From the NCBI GenBank assembly GCA_021740385.1, contig JAIOZY010000038.1, positions 1-53,608 on the forward strand: a stretch of 53,608 nucleotides of DNA, read 5' to 3'. The first letter of the stretch is position 1, and each line of letters starts with the position of its first letter. The notes below the pieces were generated by a model. The model had not been told where the DNA came from. It worked only from the letters and a program-made list of their open reading frames with translations, and did no database searches. Of the stretch, positions 26,501-34,953 are shown piece by piece. This DNA is from Prolixibacteraceae bacterium. GTDB lineage: Bacteria; Bacteroidota; Bacteroidia; Bacteroidales; Prolixibacteraceae. A program made the position numbers and the translations under genes.

Positions 26501-27383
26501 TGCTCAACAAAATGAAATTTCTGGTTACACACTACTTGCTTTATGCAACATCAAAGAAAATGATAAGTGGTCAAAAGCTTTCAGACAAAGCCACGGTGTT
26601 TCTAAAGGAATAATGAAATTTATTTCAGAGAATTATCAAAAAGAATATGCTCCAAATACCAGAGAGACGTTTAGGAGACAAGTTCTACACCAATTTGTGC
26701 AAGCGGGAATTGCCGATTATAATCCAGATATTCCTGATTTGCCTGTTAATAGTCCTCGTGCACATTATGCAATTTCTGAGATTGCTCTTGAAACAATAAA
26801 AACTTACAGAACAAGGAATTGGAAAAAATCTTTGGAAAACTTTGTTTCAAAAATTGGTGGTTTAAAGGAGAAATACAGCAAAGACCGTGAGATGTCAAGA
26901 GTTCCGTTAAAACTTTCAGATGGTAGAGTTTTAATGTTATCGCCAGGAAAACACAATGAAGTTCAGGCTGCTGTGGTTGAAGAATTTGCTTCACGATTTG
27001 CACAAAGCTCGGTTTTGCTTTATGTTGGAGACACAGAGAATAAGGATTTACACATTGATAAGGAAACACTTGAAAAGATTGGAATTCCAATTACAGAACA
27101 TAGTAAATTACCTGACATTGTGATTTATGATGAATCCAAGAAATGGTTGTATTTAATTGAGGCTGTGACTTCACATGGCCCGATGACTCCTAAGCGAATT
27201 GTTGAGTTGGAAGAATTTCTGAAGGACTGTAAAGCAGGAAAGATTTATGTTTCTGCATTTCCTGATTTTTCAGAATTTAAAAAACATACGAGTGAGATTG
27301 CATGGGATACCGAAGTTTGGATAATGGAATTTCCCGAACACATGATACATTTTAACGGGGATAGATTTTTAGGGCCGAGATAA
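26448..27383 (+). CDS. Type II restriction endonuclease, BsuBI/PstI family
   Basis: Endonuclease of 311 residues. The C-terminal half carries the family block in order: LSPGKHNEVQAAVVEEFASR, VLLYVGDTENKDLHID, KIGIPITEHSKLPDIVIYD, WLYLIEAVTSHGPMTPKR, GKIYVSAFPDFSEFKKH, IAWDTEVWIMEFPEHMIHFNG, FLGPR. The acidic and His residues of YVGDT...PDIVIY...EAVTSHGP are the likely metal-dependent catalytic region. The N-terminal half (residues 1-150) is helical, with a winged-helix-like appearance. The gene starts inside the end of the methyltransferase gene, so translation is probably coupled and follows modification. No controller (C) protein gene is present. PstI and BsuBI cut CTGCA^G; the same specificity is likely but untested. 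Confidence 0.93.
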   Translation: MSKIQEAQVILRELGLPDAQQNEISGYTLLALCNIKENDKWSKAFRQSHGVSKGIMKFISENYQKEYAPNTRETFRRQVLHQFVQAGIADYNPDIPDLPVNSPRAHYAISEIALETIKTYRTRNWKKSLENFVSKIGGLKEKYSKDREMSRVPLKLSDGRVLMLSPGKHNEVQAAVVEEFASRFAQSSVLLYVGDTENKDLHIDKETLEKIGIPITEHSKLPDIVIYDESKKWLYLIEAVTSHGPMTPKRIVELEEFLKDCKAGKIYVSAFPDFSEFKKHTSEIAWDTEVWIMEFPEHMIHFNGDRFLGPR

Positions 27384-27408
27384 TATGTAAGCCCTTCACA
27401 TCCATACA

Positions 27409-27426
27409 TCCCGAAAATTTTCGGGA
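27409..27426. repeat. Dispersed short palindrome, copy downstream of the endonuclease gene
   Basis: TCCCGAAAATTTTCGGGA is a perfect 18-base palindrome 25 bases after the endonuclease stop. Its arms match the copies at 14483 and in the defective tRNA units at 53220 and 53326. The rest of 27384-27594 holds no gene that I can see. Confidence 0.55.
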
Positions 27427-27594
27427 CCAAGTCGCTCGAAAAAGCCAGCGCACAGACCAAAACTTGTCAAAGAGTATGGCTGCCCAAACGCAAGGACTGA
27501 CAGAGGAAATAAAGTGCGAAAACACAACAGGTAGCATATTCGCATCAGCAACTGTTGAAAAATCATAATCAGCGAAAAGAAGATTTCCCAAAAT

Positions 27595-28287
27595 TTATAT
27601 TTCAGACAAATATTCAAGCAGTTTCACCAATCCTTCTTCATCGTACTTTTTTATGCGGTTTTCCCTGATAAATTTTCTTATTTTCCGTTTATGGTCGGGG
27701 AAGCTCCGGTATACTTTTGAAAAATTGGTAAGTGTTATTTGCTGATCATTAACGTTAAACCAATAAACCGGTTCTTCCCATTCAAATTTTGCGGGTTCGG
27801 GGTCGATGTACCCGCCGGCTTTAACTTCGGATTTAAAAATTACGGCTGTTACTTTGCAAAGTTGGAAACTGTTGGTTTGGGCAACTTTTTCAACCAATCG
27901 CTGTTTCACCAAACCATCGTATTCAACATCGCGGTACACATATGTCTTGCCTTTGAAAACAACACTATCAATCAATGAAGGATCGACATAATAAACCTGT
28001 TCGCCCCGCATATATTCGAAACGGTTTTCGAACATGTTCAGTTTCGTTTCCGACTGCACCGGTTTAAAACCTTTGACATAAAAAATTCCGGTTTCAAAAT
28101 CTTTGTTATAGTAAGGTGTGCCTTCAATATATCTGCCGTTGTTCAGCGAGTTGGCATATTTAACATCGGTTGCAAGTTTATCGATCTGGAAAAGGGTTTG
28201 GTTAACGAAAGACTCTGAAACCTGTGCAAAAGAGTTCAAACAGGCGAAAACAACAATAAATATGCTGATATTTTTTTTACAATTCAT
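27595..28287 (-). CDS. Secreted protein of unknown function
   Basis: Exported protein of 230 residues with a signal peptide ending at about residue 21 (ACLNSFAQ). No Cys-rich or catalytic motif stands out. The mature part is predominantly beta with a charged C-terminus (KVYRSFPDHKRKIRKFIRENRIKKYDEEGLVKLLEYLS). The stretch YEYMRGEQVYYVDPSLIDSV is of a type I have seen in Bacteroidota hypothetical proteins, but I cannot name the family. Separated from the restriction genes by about 210 bases containing a palindrome, and from the PAP2 gene by about 80 bases, so it seems a single-gene unit. GC content is back to the local norm, placing the right edge of the AT-rich island before 27595. Confidence 0.7.
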   Translation of the reverse strand: MNCKKNISIFIVVFACLNSFAQVSESFVNQTLFQIDKLATDVKYANSLNNGRYIEGTPYYNKDFETGIFYVKGFKPVQSETKLNMFENRFEYMRGEQVYYVDPSLIDSVVFKGKTYVYRDVEYDGLVKQRLVEKVAQTNSFQLCKVTAVIFKSEVKAGGYIDPEPAKFEWEEPVYWFNVNDQQITLTNFSKVYRSFPDHKRKIRKFIRENRIKKYDEEGLVKLLEYLSEI

Positions 28288-28368
28288 GATAATTCATTTT
28301 TTAGCAAAATAGTTATTCGTTTGCCAAATTTCAACATTGTATGTTTTAAAAAGTTGAATATATGTTTT

Positions 28369-29175
28369 TTAACGAATGGGAATGATTAGTGTAAGCTGTG
28401 AATATTCTTTTGTTACCACGGGGTAAAATTTTATGGGACTTTTCTCCCACTGGTGGCAAAGAAATAAACCCGTAGCTGTTCCCACGGCAGCGCCCATGAG
28501 CACATCGCTTGCCCAGTGTTTATTGTTGTATATCCGCTGCAAGCCGCATAGTGTGGCCATTGTGTATGAAACCACGGGCACCCATGTTGTTTCACGGTAA
28601 CGGTATGCAAAAACCGAGGCTACTGAAAACGCCGCCGAAGTATGCCCCGATATAAATGAATTGCCTTTAAAAAAGGGGCCGTCCCACTGGTGTGGATTTG
28701 TTGTTCCGTGGTTATTGGGGCGCTCACGTCCGGCAGAATATTTGCACAGGCGTGAAATCATAAAAGTCATGAGGTAACTTTCCCCGGCAATGAGCGATGT
28801 TTCGAGGTTGTAATTGTTTTTTGCCAGGATCCCGTGCAACAGCAAACCGCTCATGGCAACCATCGGGTAGATATCCTCGGCGGGTTCAAACCAGGGCGCA
28901 ACGGCATCGAAAAAGGGGTTGTGCACGGTATTTGAAAAATTGTAAACCGGTTGGTCGCCCCAGGCAATAAGGGCTGCCGTTGCAGCAGTAACCCCGCCGG
29001 CAACAGCCCACTGGCCGGCATCCCATTTCAGGGGCGAAACAATAAGTTGTTTGGTATCGGTCCAGCCGTGGTGCAACACTTTGCAAACAACCGAGGTGTC
29101 GCGGCCTGCACCATTTGCCATTGAAAAACAAAGGACAAGAAAAACAACAACGACTGATTTTAACCGGGAAAACAT
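28369..29175 (-). CDS. PAP2-superfamily phosphatase, exported
   Basis: Acid phosphatase/lipid phosphatase-type enzyme of 268 residues. An N-terminal hydrophobic signal (ending about residue 22, MANGAG) directs export, and several hydrophobic helices follow. The three PAP2 motifs are complete: KYSAGRERP (Lys145 to Pro153), SFISGHT (173-179) and RIYNNKHWASD (Arg214, His220, Asp224). The His in SGHT and the HWASD His form the catalytic pair known for the superfamily. Substrates could be membrane lipids such as undecaprenyl pyrophosphate or phosphatidate. Its ATG follows the mazG stop after two bases, so the two are almost certainly co-transcribed. Confidence 0.92.
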   Translation of the reverse strand: MFSRLKSVVVVFLVLCFSMANGAGRDTSVVCKVLHHGWTDTKQLIVSPLKWDAGQWAVAGGVTAATAALIAWGDQPVYNFSNTVHNPFFDAVAPWFEPAEDIYPMVAMSGLLLHGILAKNNYNLETSLIAGESYLMTFMISRLCKYSAGRERPNNHGTTNPHQWDGPFFKGNSFISGHTSAAFSVASVFAYRYRETTWVPVVSYTMATLCGLQRIYNNKHWASDVLMGAAVGTATGLFLCHQWEKSPIKFYPVVTKEYSQLTLIIPIR

Positions 29176-29177
29176 GC

Positions 29178-29957
29178 TTATTTTTTATCGTATTTTTTGG
29201 CTTCTTCCCATATTTCATCCATTTCGGCAAGGCTCATGTCGAACAACGATTTCCCTTTCAAAAGTGTTTTTTCTTCGAGGTAATTAAAGCGCCTGATGAA
29301 CTTCATGTTTGTACGTTCGAGGGCAGCCTCGGGATCGATTTTATACAATCGGGCAGCATTTACGAGTGAAAAAAGCAGGTCGCCAAACTCTTTTTCCATA
29401 TCATTTTTGTTTCCCGCTTTCATTTCATCTTCAAATTCGGCAAATTCTTCTTTCACCTTATCCCAAACCTGCTCGCGTATTTCCCAATCGAAACCAACAC
29501 CCCTCACTTTATCCTGCACGCGGTTAGCTTTTACCATGGCAGGCAGCGATGACGGCACCCCTTCGAGCACCCTTTTATTACGCCCTTTCTCTTTCAGCTT
29601 TATTGCTTCCCAGTTTTCGGCCACGTTTTGTGCATCTTTTACCTTCGTATCGCCAAACACATGTGGATGTCTGAATATCAGCTTATCACAAATCGACTCA
29701 AGTACATCGGCCATGTTAAACGCGCCTTTTTCATCGGCAATTTTTGCATAAAATACAATGTGCAGCATCAAATCGCCCAGTTCTTTTTTCAGGTCGGTAA
29801 GGTCGTTGCGTAAAATGGCATCGCCCAGTTCGTAGGTCTCTTCAATGGTTAAATGCCTGAGGCTTTCGAGGGTTTGCTCGCGGTCCCACGGGCATTTTTC
29901 CCGCAACGCATCCATAATGTTCAGCAAACGCTCAAATTGTTCAATTTTCTTTTCCAT
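29178..29957 (-). CDS. mazG: Nucleoside triphosphate pyrophosphohydrolase MazG
   Basis: Hydrolyses (d)NTPs to monophosphates plus pyrophosphate, a house-cleaning enzyme, 259 residues. Two MazG-type all-helical domains are visible. The first has CPWDREQTLESLR, then TIEETYELGDAI and LKKELGDLMLHIVFYAKIA, with Mg2+-binding ExxE and ExxD motifs. The second has VKEEFAEFEDEM and MEKEFGDLLFSLVN. The NRVQDKVRGVGFDW linker is typical. Immediately upstream of the PAP2 gene in the same direction and about 65 bases downstream of a deoxynucleoside kinase gene. This adjacency suggests, but does not prove, a nucleotide-pool unit. Confidence 0.96.
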   Translation of the reverse strand: MEKKIEQFERLLNIMDALREKCPWDREQTLESLRHLTIEETYELGDAILRNDLTDLKKELGDLMLHIVFYAKIADEKGAFNMADVLESICDKLIFRHPHVFGDTKVKDAQNVAENWEAIKLKEKGRNKRVLEGVPSSLPAMVKANRVQDKVRGVGFDWEIREQVWDKVKEEFAEFEDEMKAGNKNDMEKEFGDLLFSLVNAARLYKIDPEAALERTNMKFIRRFNYLEEKTLLKGKSLFDMSLAEMDEIWEEAKKYDKK

Positions 29958-30023
29958 CGAAATGAATTAATAATTTATGATTGTTAGTGGGGTGAAACTA
30001 CCATGGAAAAATCGGAACAAAGC

Positions 30024-30638
30024 CTAAAATAGGCCATGAAGGTGGGCATCGATTTTGTCGATCATTTTGCTCAGGTCTTCCGGGTTATTCTGAAAGTCGA
30101 GATTGTCGACATCAAACACCAGCAAATTACTGTCGGTATAGCGGCTAATCCATAATTCGTACCTTTCATTCAGCATTTTAAGGTAATCGAGCCTGATTGA
30201 TTCTTCGTACTCCCTGCCTCTGAGCTGAATTTGATTGACCAGTGTTGGCACCGTTGCCCTGAGGTAAATGAGCAGGTCGGGGGCTTGTATCAACCCGATC
30301 ATCAGGTCGTACAAGGCTTTGTAATTTTCAAAATCGCGGGTCGACATCAACCCCATATCGTGCAGGTTCGGTGCAAAAATTTCAGCATCCTCAAAAATGG
30401 TCCGATCCTGGATTACATCTTCACCGCCATTACGGATATCGACAATTTGTTTGAAACGGGTGTTTAAAAAATAGATTTGCAGGTTGAACGACCAACGCTG
30501 CATGTCGTTATAGAAATCGTTCAAATACGGGTTGTTATCAACGGTTTCATAATTGGGCACCCAGTTGTAATGCTTTGCGAGCATGGTTGTTAAAGTGGTT
30601 TTTCCAGCCCCAATGTTTCCGGCAACAGCTATGTGCAT
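30024..30638 (-). CDS. Deoxynucleoside kinase (second paralogue)
   Basis: Cytoplasmic salvage kinase of 204 residues, related to the one at 17167-17796. P-loop GNIGAGKT at 7-14; VPNYETVDNNPYLNDFY and WSFNLQIYFLNTRFKQI align with the other copy, and DRTIFEDAEIFAPNL is the DRS-like base-contacting region. LRGREYEESIRLDYL is the conserved lid Arg/Glu block. It keeps the DRT motif, while the other copy has ADYYF at this place, so the two probably differ in substrate or in catalytic competence. Upstream of mazG in the same direction, and separated from the GH3-like gene by a terminator-like hairpin. Confidence 0.92.
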   Translation of the reverse strand: MHIAVAGNIGAGKTTLTTMLAKHYNWVPNYETVDNNPYLNDFYNDMQRWSFNLQIYFLNTRFKQIVDIRNGGEDVIQDRTIFEDAEIFAPNLHDMGLMSTRDFENYKALYDLMIGLIQAPDLLIYLRATVPTLVNQIQLRGREYEESIRLDYLKMLNERYELWISRYTDSNLLVFDVDNLDFQNNPEDLSKMIDKIDAHLHGLF

Positions 30639-30697
30639 GTTTCGCTTTTTTTAGTTCAATAATGAATTTACTAAATTAATAAATCGGCCCGTTAAAA

Positions 30698-30725
30698 GAG
30701 GGAATTTTCCATCAAATATTCCCTC
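30698..30725 (-). terminator. Terminator after the GH3-like gene
   Basis: GAGGGAAT (30698-30705) pairs perfectly with ATTCCCTC (30718-30725) around a 12-base loop. Read on the minus strand, the stem is followed by TTTT. It lies 26 bases past the stop of the minus-strand gene at 30751. Confidence 0.6.
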
Positions 30726-30750
30726 CCGGAAAGAATATTTCTGAAACTGA

Positions 30751-32280
30751 TTATCCGGAAAACTCATTTTCAATCATTTTCAGAAGCGGATCGAGGTATT
30801 CGCGGTCGTTTGCCAGGCGTGGTATTTTGTTTTGCCCGCCAATTTTTCCCCTGCTTTTCATCCACCGGTAAAAAGTTCCCTTCGGAATAAATTCAACTTT
30901 AGGAAGTTCAAGGGTCATGTTTTTATAACGCTTGGCCTCGTAATCGGAATTGAACTCCTGCAAAGCTTTATCAAGTGTTTGAACAAACAACTCCCTGTTA
31001 TCGGGTTCCTTTTCAAATTCAATGATCCAATGGTGTGCACCCTTGTGATCACTATCCATAAAAATGGGCCCTGCAGTATATTCGTTCACAATGGCCCCGG
31101 TAACTTCACAGGCCTTTTTTATTCCATTTTCAGCATTGTCAACAATCAGCTCCTCGCCAAAAGCGTTGATAAAATGTTTTGTACGGCCCGAAATTTTTAT
31201 CTTGAACGGATAGGTGGAAGTAAAAACAACCGTGTCGCCAATAATATAACGCCATAAGCCGCCATTGGTCGAAATTACCATGGCATAATTTATACCCGTT
31301 TTTACTTCATGCAGCGGTATGGCTTTCCTGTTTTTATCTGAAAAACGGTCCAGTTCAATGAATTCATAATAGATACCGTATTCGAGCATCAGCAACATAT
31401 CGTCGGCATTGGGATCGTCCTGTATACCGAAAAAGCCTTCCGAAGCGTTGTAGGTGTTAATATAGTGCATGTTCTCTTTGGGTATCAACTTTTTGTACTG
31501 CTCACGGTACGGATCGAAATTGATTCCACCGTGTACAAAAACTTCCAGGTTTGGCCATACCTCAAGCAAATTATCTTTGCCGGTAACTTCCAAAACCCTT
31601 TTAATCAATACCAGGAACCACGAAGGCACACCGGCAAGGCTGGTTATGTTTTCGTGAATGGTTGACTGGGCAATTTTTTCAATTTTTTCTTCAAAATCGG
31701 GTATCAGGGCGATCTCGGTAGGGGGCGTGTTTTTAAACCGCGAAATAAGAGGAAGGTTTTGTAATAAAACAGCCGATAAATCGCCCGTACGAGATTTTTT
31801 GTTCAGGTTGCTAATTTTATGGCTCCCGCCTATGGTGAGGTTTTTTCCTTTCAGAAATTCATTGTCGGGGTTGTTTTTCAGGAACAAGGCAAAAACATCG
31901 AGGCTGGCCTTGTAGTGACATTTCCGAAGCGACTCATCACTTACGGGAATGTATTTGCTTTTATCGTTGGTTGTGCCCGACGATTTGGCAAACCACCTTA
32001 CCCTTCCCGGCCAAAGAATATTCCGCTCGCCATCAATCATGCGTTCAATCCAGCCTTTCAACGAATCGTAGTCGTTAAGGGGCACCGCTTTTGCAAAATC
32101 CTCAGCCGATGATATTTTTTTATAATTGTGTGCTTTCCCCCACTCCGTTTTTCGTGCCGAGCGCACCAAGTCTTTTAAAACCTTTGCCTGCTGCTTTTCG
32201 GGAAATTTTCTGAAATATTCACACTTCTTATACCTATGTGTAAATAATTTTTGGATATTCCGGTTAAATAATCGGATCAT
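30751..32280 (-). CDS. GH3 family protein (acyl-adenylate/amide synthetase-like)
   Basis: Protein of 509 residues with the overall pattern of the GH3 auxin-responsive family, a branch of the adenylating ANL superfamily that in plants joins amino acids to acyl substrates. The P-loop-like WFAKSSGTTNDKSKYIPVS near residue 95 is the ATP-binding block, YNASEGFFGIQ the second, and YAMVISTNGGLWRYIIGDTV with KISGRTKHFINAFGEEL the C-terminal hinge blocks. No signal peptide. Bacterial GH3 proteins of this kind are common in Bacteroidota but their substrates are mostly unknown. Divergent from cvpA across a gap of about 100 bases. Confidence 0.9.
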   Translation of the reverse strand: MIRLFNRNIQKLFTHRYKKCEYFRKFPEKQQAKVLKDLVRSARKTEWGKAHNYKKISSAEDFAKAVPLNDYDSLKGWIERMIDGERNILWPGRVRWFAKSSGTTNDKSKYIPVSDESLRKCHYKASLDVFALFLKNNPDNEFLKGKNLTIGGSHKISNLNKKSRTGDLSAVLLQNLPLISRFKNTPPTEIALIPDFEEKIEKIAQSTIHENITSLAGVPSWFLVLIKRVLEVTGKDNLLEVWPNLEVFVHGGINFDPYREQYKKLIPKENMHYINTYNASEGFFGIQDDPNADDMLLMLEYGIYYEFIELDRFSDKNRKAIPLHEVKTGINYAMVISTNGGLWRYIIGDTVVFTSTYPFKIKISGRTKHFINAFGEELIVDNAENGIKKACEVTGAIVNEYTAGPIFMDSDHKGAHHWIIEFEKEPDNRELFVQTLDKALQEFNSDYEAKRYKNMTLELPKVEFIPKGTFYRWMKSRGKIGGQNKIPRLANDREYLDPLLKMIENEFSG

Positions 32281-32379
32281 GCGCTCAATTTTATAGGTGA
32301 AAATAGTAAAAAAATAGGCGAATTACTCCATTTGTATTGCACTTATGCCCTATTTTTGTTGAAACAATATTTTAAAACA

Positions 32380-33006
32380 ATGAATTACATCGATTTCATC
32401 ATTATAATTTTATTGGTTTTTGCTGCCATTGGCGGTGCAAGAAAAGGTTTTATTTATGAATTTGCCTCTTTACTGGCATTAATTTTAGGGGTATGGGGGG
32501 CCATTAAATTCTCACACGCCACCGAAGTTTTCCTGGTAAACCGCCTCAATTTACATTTTGCTTACATCGATATTGTTGCTTTTGTTATTACCCTTGCCAT
32601 TATTGTTATTTTGATACACATTATTGCCAAGGCGATTGAAAAAGCGGTTGAAACCATTCAACTCAGCACGTTAAACCGTATTGCAGGCCTGGTTTTCTCG
32701 GTTTTTAAAACCGCATTTTTGCTGGGCATACTTTTCATACTTGTAGAAAGGTTAGATGAAGCACTGCCCATAATCCCCAAAGAACCCATACAGGAATCGA
32801 AGCTATACACGCCCATGCGAAACGTAGCCATTTACAGTTTTCCTTTTCTTAAAAATCTTTACGAAGACATTAAGGGAACGAAAGACCGGGATGAAGAAAA
32901 CGAAAACGGGGAAACAGAAGAAAAAAAGGAAGACAACAACGCTTCTGAACCAGTTGATAAAGGCAGAAAAAAACAAAAACAAACATCGCCAGGCAAGGTA
33001 GTGTGA
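32380..33006 (+). CDS. CvpA family membrane protein
   Basis: Integral inner-membrane protein of 208 residues, CvpA family (linked in E. coli to colicin V production and envelope homeostasis). The start MNYIDFIIIILLVFAAIGGARKGF matches the family: first TM helix followed by the GxxKGF turn. Three further hydrophobic segments follow (about 28-45, 60-85, 100-122). The C-terminal 45 residues are a highly charged, probably disordered tail (EENENGETEEKKEDNN). A reading from 32332 adds 16 residues and is unlikely. The DNA encoding this tail has a degenerate second copy 2.1 kb downstream (34954-35105), beyond the hipBA module. Confidence 0.9.
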   Translation: MNYIDFIIIILLVFAAIGGARKGFIYEFASLLALILGVWGAIKFSHATEVFLVNRLNLHFAYIDIVAFVITLAIIVILIHIIAKAIEKAVETIQLSTLNRIAGLVFSVFKTAFLLGILFILVERLDEALPIIPKEPIQESKLYTPMRNVAIYSFPFLKNLYEDIKGTKDRDEENENGETEEKKEDNNASEPVDKGRKKQKQTSPGKVV

Positions 33007-33083
33007 TGGATTTGAAGCGGGATTGTTGAAAGCTTTGGCAAACAGGCATATTTTGTTGTCGATGCGGGTGCTGCTCTTATACC

Positions 33084-34391
33084 TTATTTCTTAAGATTTA
33101 AAAGGGTTTTAGCTATTTCATCCCGCAAGGCAGGATTTACATCCACTTCATCGGCAAATTTTTTCCATTGATTCACTGTATCATTAATTTCATCAATAAT
33201 CGCCGATGCTTTTTTGCACCGAATAGATTCCCCGGTTACAAGTAAATCAGCTTTTGTAATTCCCTTTCTTTTACCATTAATGCTTAAGGAGTGCTGACTT
33301 ACCCACTCGCTACCCGGACGATACGCATGACACAGGTCATAAGCCGGGGCCAGTTCCCATTTGCCTCCTTGCTTCAGCAGAAAGGAAAAATTCTTGGTGT
33401 GGTCGTCACAATTCCGGGCAATAACGTTAAACACCATTCTTCTGTACATCTGCTCAGCATCTGCATAACTAAGCTTCAACTCCCTCATGCACTGAAAGAG
33501 CTGCTCATAACTGTAACTATTCACCAGGTTGTAGTCGAAGTGTTTTAAAGCACAAAAGGTTTGTACGTGATTTTTTACTTCATTATCATCTCTGTCAAAG
33601 CGTTTGGTCAGGAAGTGTGCCCTGCCGTGTTCTTCAAGTAGCCGTGAAGGCATCATTTCAATGCCACAAGCTTTTGCCATGTTGTAGTAAGCCATTTCTA
33701 CCCTGCCGTATCCCAGGCTGCTACCCAACTGAACATCACTAACGCCATCAAGCTTGATAAGCCAATGCCCAAAGCCTTTTGGCACTTTGGTTTGTCCGGA
33801 TTTTATCACACCGGATTTTTCATTCCAGGCAATTACCGCTTTGGGACGGGCACCGCCGGCTGACGTGCCAATTTTTAAAATATCCATTACAGCCTGTTCT
33901 TCATATTTATTAAGATTGGTTGCAAATGCTTCACGCTGGTTGAGTATTTTTTGGGCCGTTTCCACCAGGCTGTCTATTTCAATGGAAAATGCCCGTTTAC
34001 CCTCCTTTAGCACAGCAGGCTTAAATTCAAGGGCTCCCATACCGCGTGTGCCAATGAAACAAAGCATTTCTACCGGGTTCATACTGTTTTGTGGCCGACC
34101 TTGTTGTGCCAGCCAAAGGTTAATCAGTTGGTTCCCATATTTGTCAGGCAACGAATCGGCCAATAAACCGGGCAACCCTTTAAAGGTATCAAATTCTGAA
34201 TTCCCGTCTTTTCGTAATTCGGGAAATGAGTAGATGCTTCTACTTTCGTTAACAGGCATCTTTATGGGCGATAAATCCCAGTCCAGTTGCTTGAATTTGG
34301 TGTCGTATTCAAATGTAGCATACCCTGTTTCTTTATTCCAGGCAACAGCACCCACCAGTTTGCCCCATATTTCTACTTCAGCTACTTGCAT
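33084..34391 (-). CDS. hipA: HipA-family toxin kinase
   Basis: Serine/threonine kinase toxin of a HipBA-type toxin-antitoxin module; E. coli HipA phosphorylates glutamyl-tRNA synthetase and causes growth arrest. The 435-residue protein has an N-terminal HipA N1-like domain (EVEIWGKLVGAVAWN...GLLADSLPDKYGNQL) and a C-terminal kinase domain: SAGGARPKA as the phosphate-loop region, HFLTKRFDRD, the catalytic ARNCDDHTKNFSFL near residue 330 and LAPAYDLC as the metal-binding DFG-like element. All key residues appear intact. Its start is 3 bases after the hipB stop, so the antitoxin is made first. Its real cellular target is unknown. Confidence 0.92.
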   Translation of the reverse strand: MQVAEVEIWGKLVGAVAWNKETGYATFEYDTKFKQLDWDLSPIKMPVNESRSIYSFPELRKDGNSEFDTFKGLPGLLADSLPDKYGNQLINLWLAQQGRPQNSMNPVEMLCFIGTRGMGALEFKPAVLKEGKRAFSIEIDSLVETAQKILNQREAFATNLNKYEEQAVMDILKIGTSAGGARPKAVIAWNEKSGVIKSGQTKVPKGFGHWLIKLDGVSDVQLGSSLGYGRVEMAYYNMAKACGIEMMPSRLLEEHGRAHFLTKRFDRDDNEVKNHVQTFCALKHFDYNLVNSYSYEQLFQCMRELKLSYADAEQMYRRMVFNVIARNCDDHTKNFSFLLKQGGKWELAPAYDLCHAYRPGSEWVSQHSLSINGKRKGITKADLLVTGESIRCKKASAIIDEINDTVNQWKKFADEVDVNPALRDEIAKTLLNLKK

Positions 34392-34394
34392 GGT

Positions 34395-34748
34395 TTACCA
34401 ATCCATTTCTTTTATGTTTCTATCCTTTTTCAATTTACTTCTTGCCCGCTGGCGTTTTTCTTTTTGAAGTCTCGCCAATGCCAATGGACTTATTGTCTTT
34501 TTTACTTCAAATGCCCTTAGTACCGGCAATTGGTCCAAAACCCTCAAAACCTGTATTAGCGTGGCAACGGTAACGGTTTCTCCCCTTTCCAGCAAACTCA
34601 GGGTTGAACGACTGATGCCGGCTGCTGCTGACAGTTCATCCTGGGTTTTATTTTGTTCCATGCGGTGATGCCGAACAAATGCCCCAATATATTTTGCCAA
34701 TGCTTTATCGCTCATAGAAGCCCATTCTTTGAATGATTTATCGATCAT
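34395..34748 (-). CDS. hipB: HipB-type XRE antitoxin and repressor
   Basis: DNA-binding antitoxin of 117 residues. A lambda-repressor-like helix-turn-helix covers about residues 28-80: AFVRHHRMEQNKTQDELSAA, GISRSTLSLLERG, then VATLIQVLRVLDQLPVL. Unlike E. coli HipB (88 residues), it has a basic C-terminal tail (LARLQKEKRQRARSKLKKDR) that may bind DNA or the toxin. It is the first gene of the module, and the upstream DNA carries three near-repeats of TTAGCGAATGA that are candidate autoregulatory operators. Start could also be the Met at residue 12. Confidence 0.88.
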   Translation of the reverse strand: MIDKSFKEWASMSDKALAKYIGAFVRHHRMEQNKTQDELSAAAGISRSTLSLLERGETVTVATLIQVLRVLDQLPVLRAFEVKKTISPLALARLQKEKRQRARSKLKKDRNIKEMDW

Positions 34749-34766
34749 ATAACCATTTTTTATTTG

Positions 34767-34870
34767 TTAGCGAATGATTTATCATACAAATATAACATAT
34801 TTTTATTCAACAACAACTAACACGAACGACATATCATTCATTAAGGTTTTAATTTAATTTTAGCGAATGA
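34767..34870. promoter_or_regulatory. hipBA promoter with three candidate HipB operators
   Basis: On the minus strand TATATTTG (34787-34794) fits the -7 box, with GTTG 19 bases upstream as a weak -33. Three related sites surround it: TTAGCGAATGATTTATCAT (34767-34785, at the expected transcription start), the reverse-oriented CGACATATCATTCATTAA (34827-34844), and TTAGCGAATGA (34860-34870). They share TTAnnGAATGA. Autorepression by HipB is the expected use. Confidence 0.45.
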
Positions 34871-34953
34871 GAAACCACTCACATAGCCATAGGATAGCAA
34901 TATTTAAGACTGTAACAGCACCTCCCGATTTCGTCATAGTGATTTTAAAAATA

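Noticed and set aside
33084-34748. hipBA considered as part of a transposon or prophage
   Set aside because: No transposase, integrase, terminal inverted repeats or phage genes nearby; only the cvpA tail duplication is seen.
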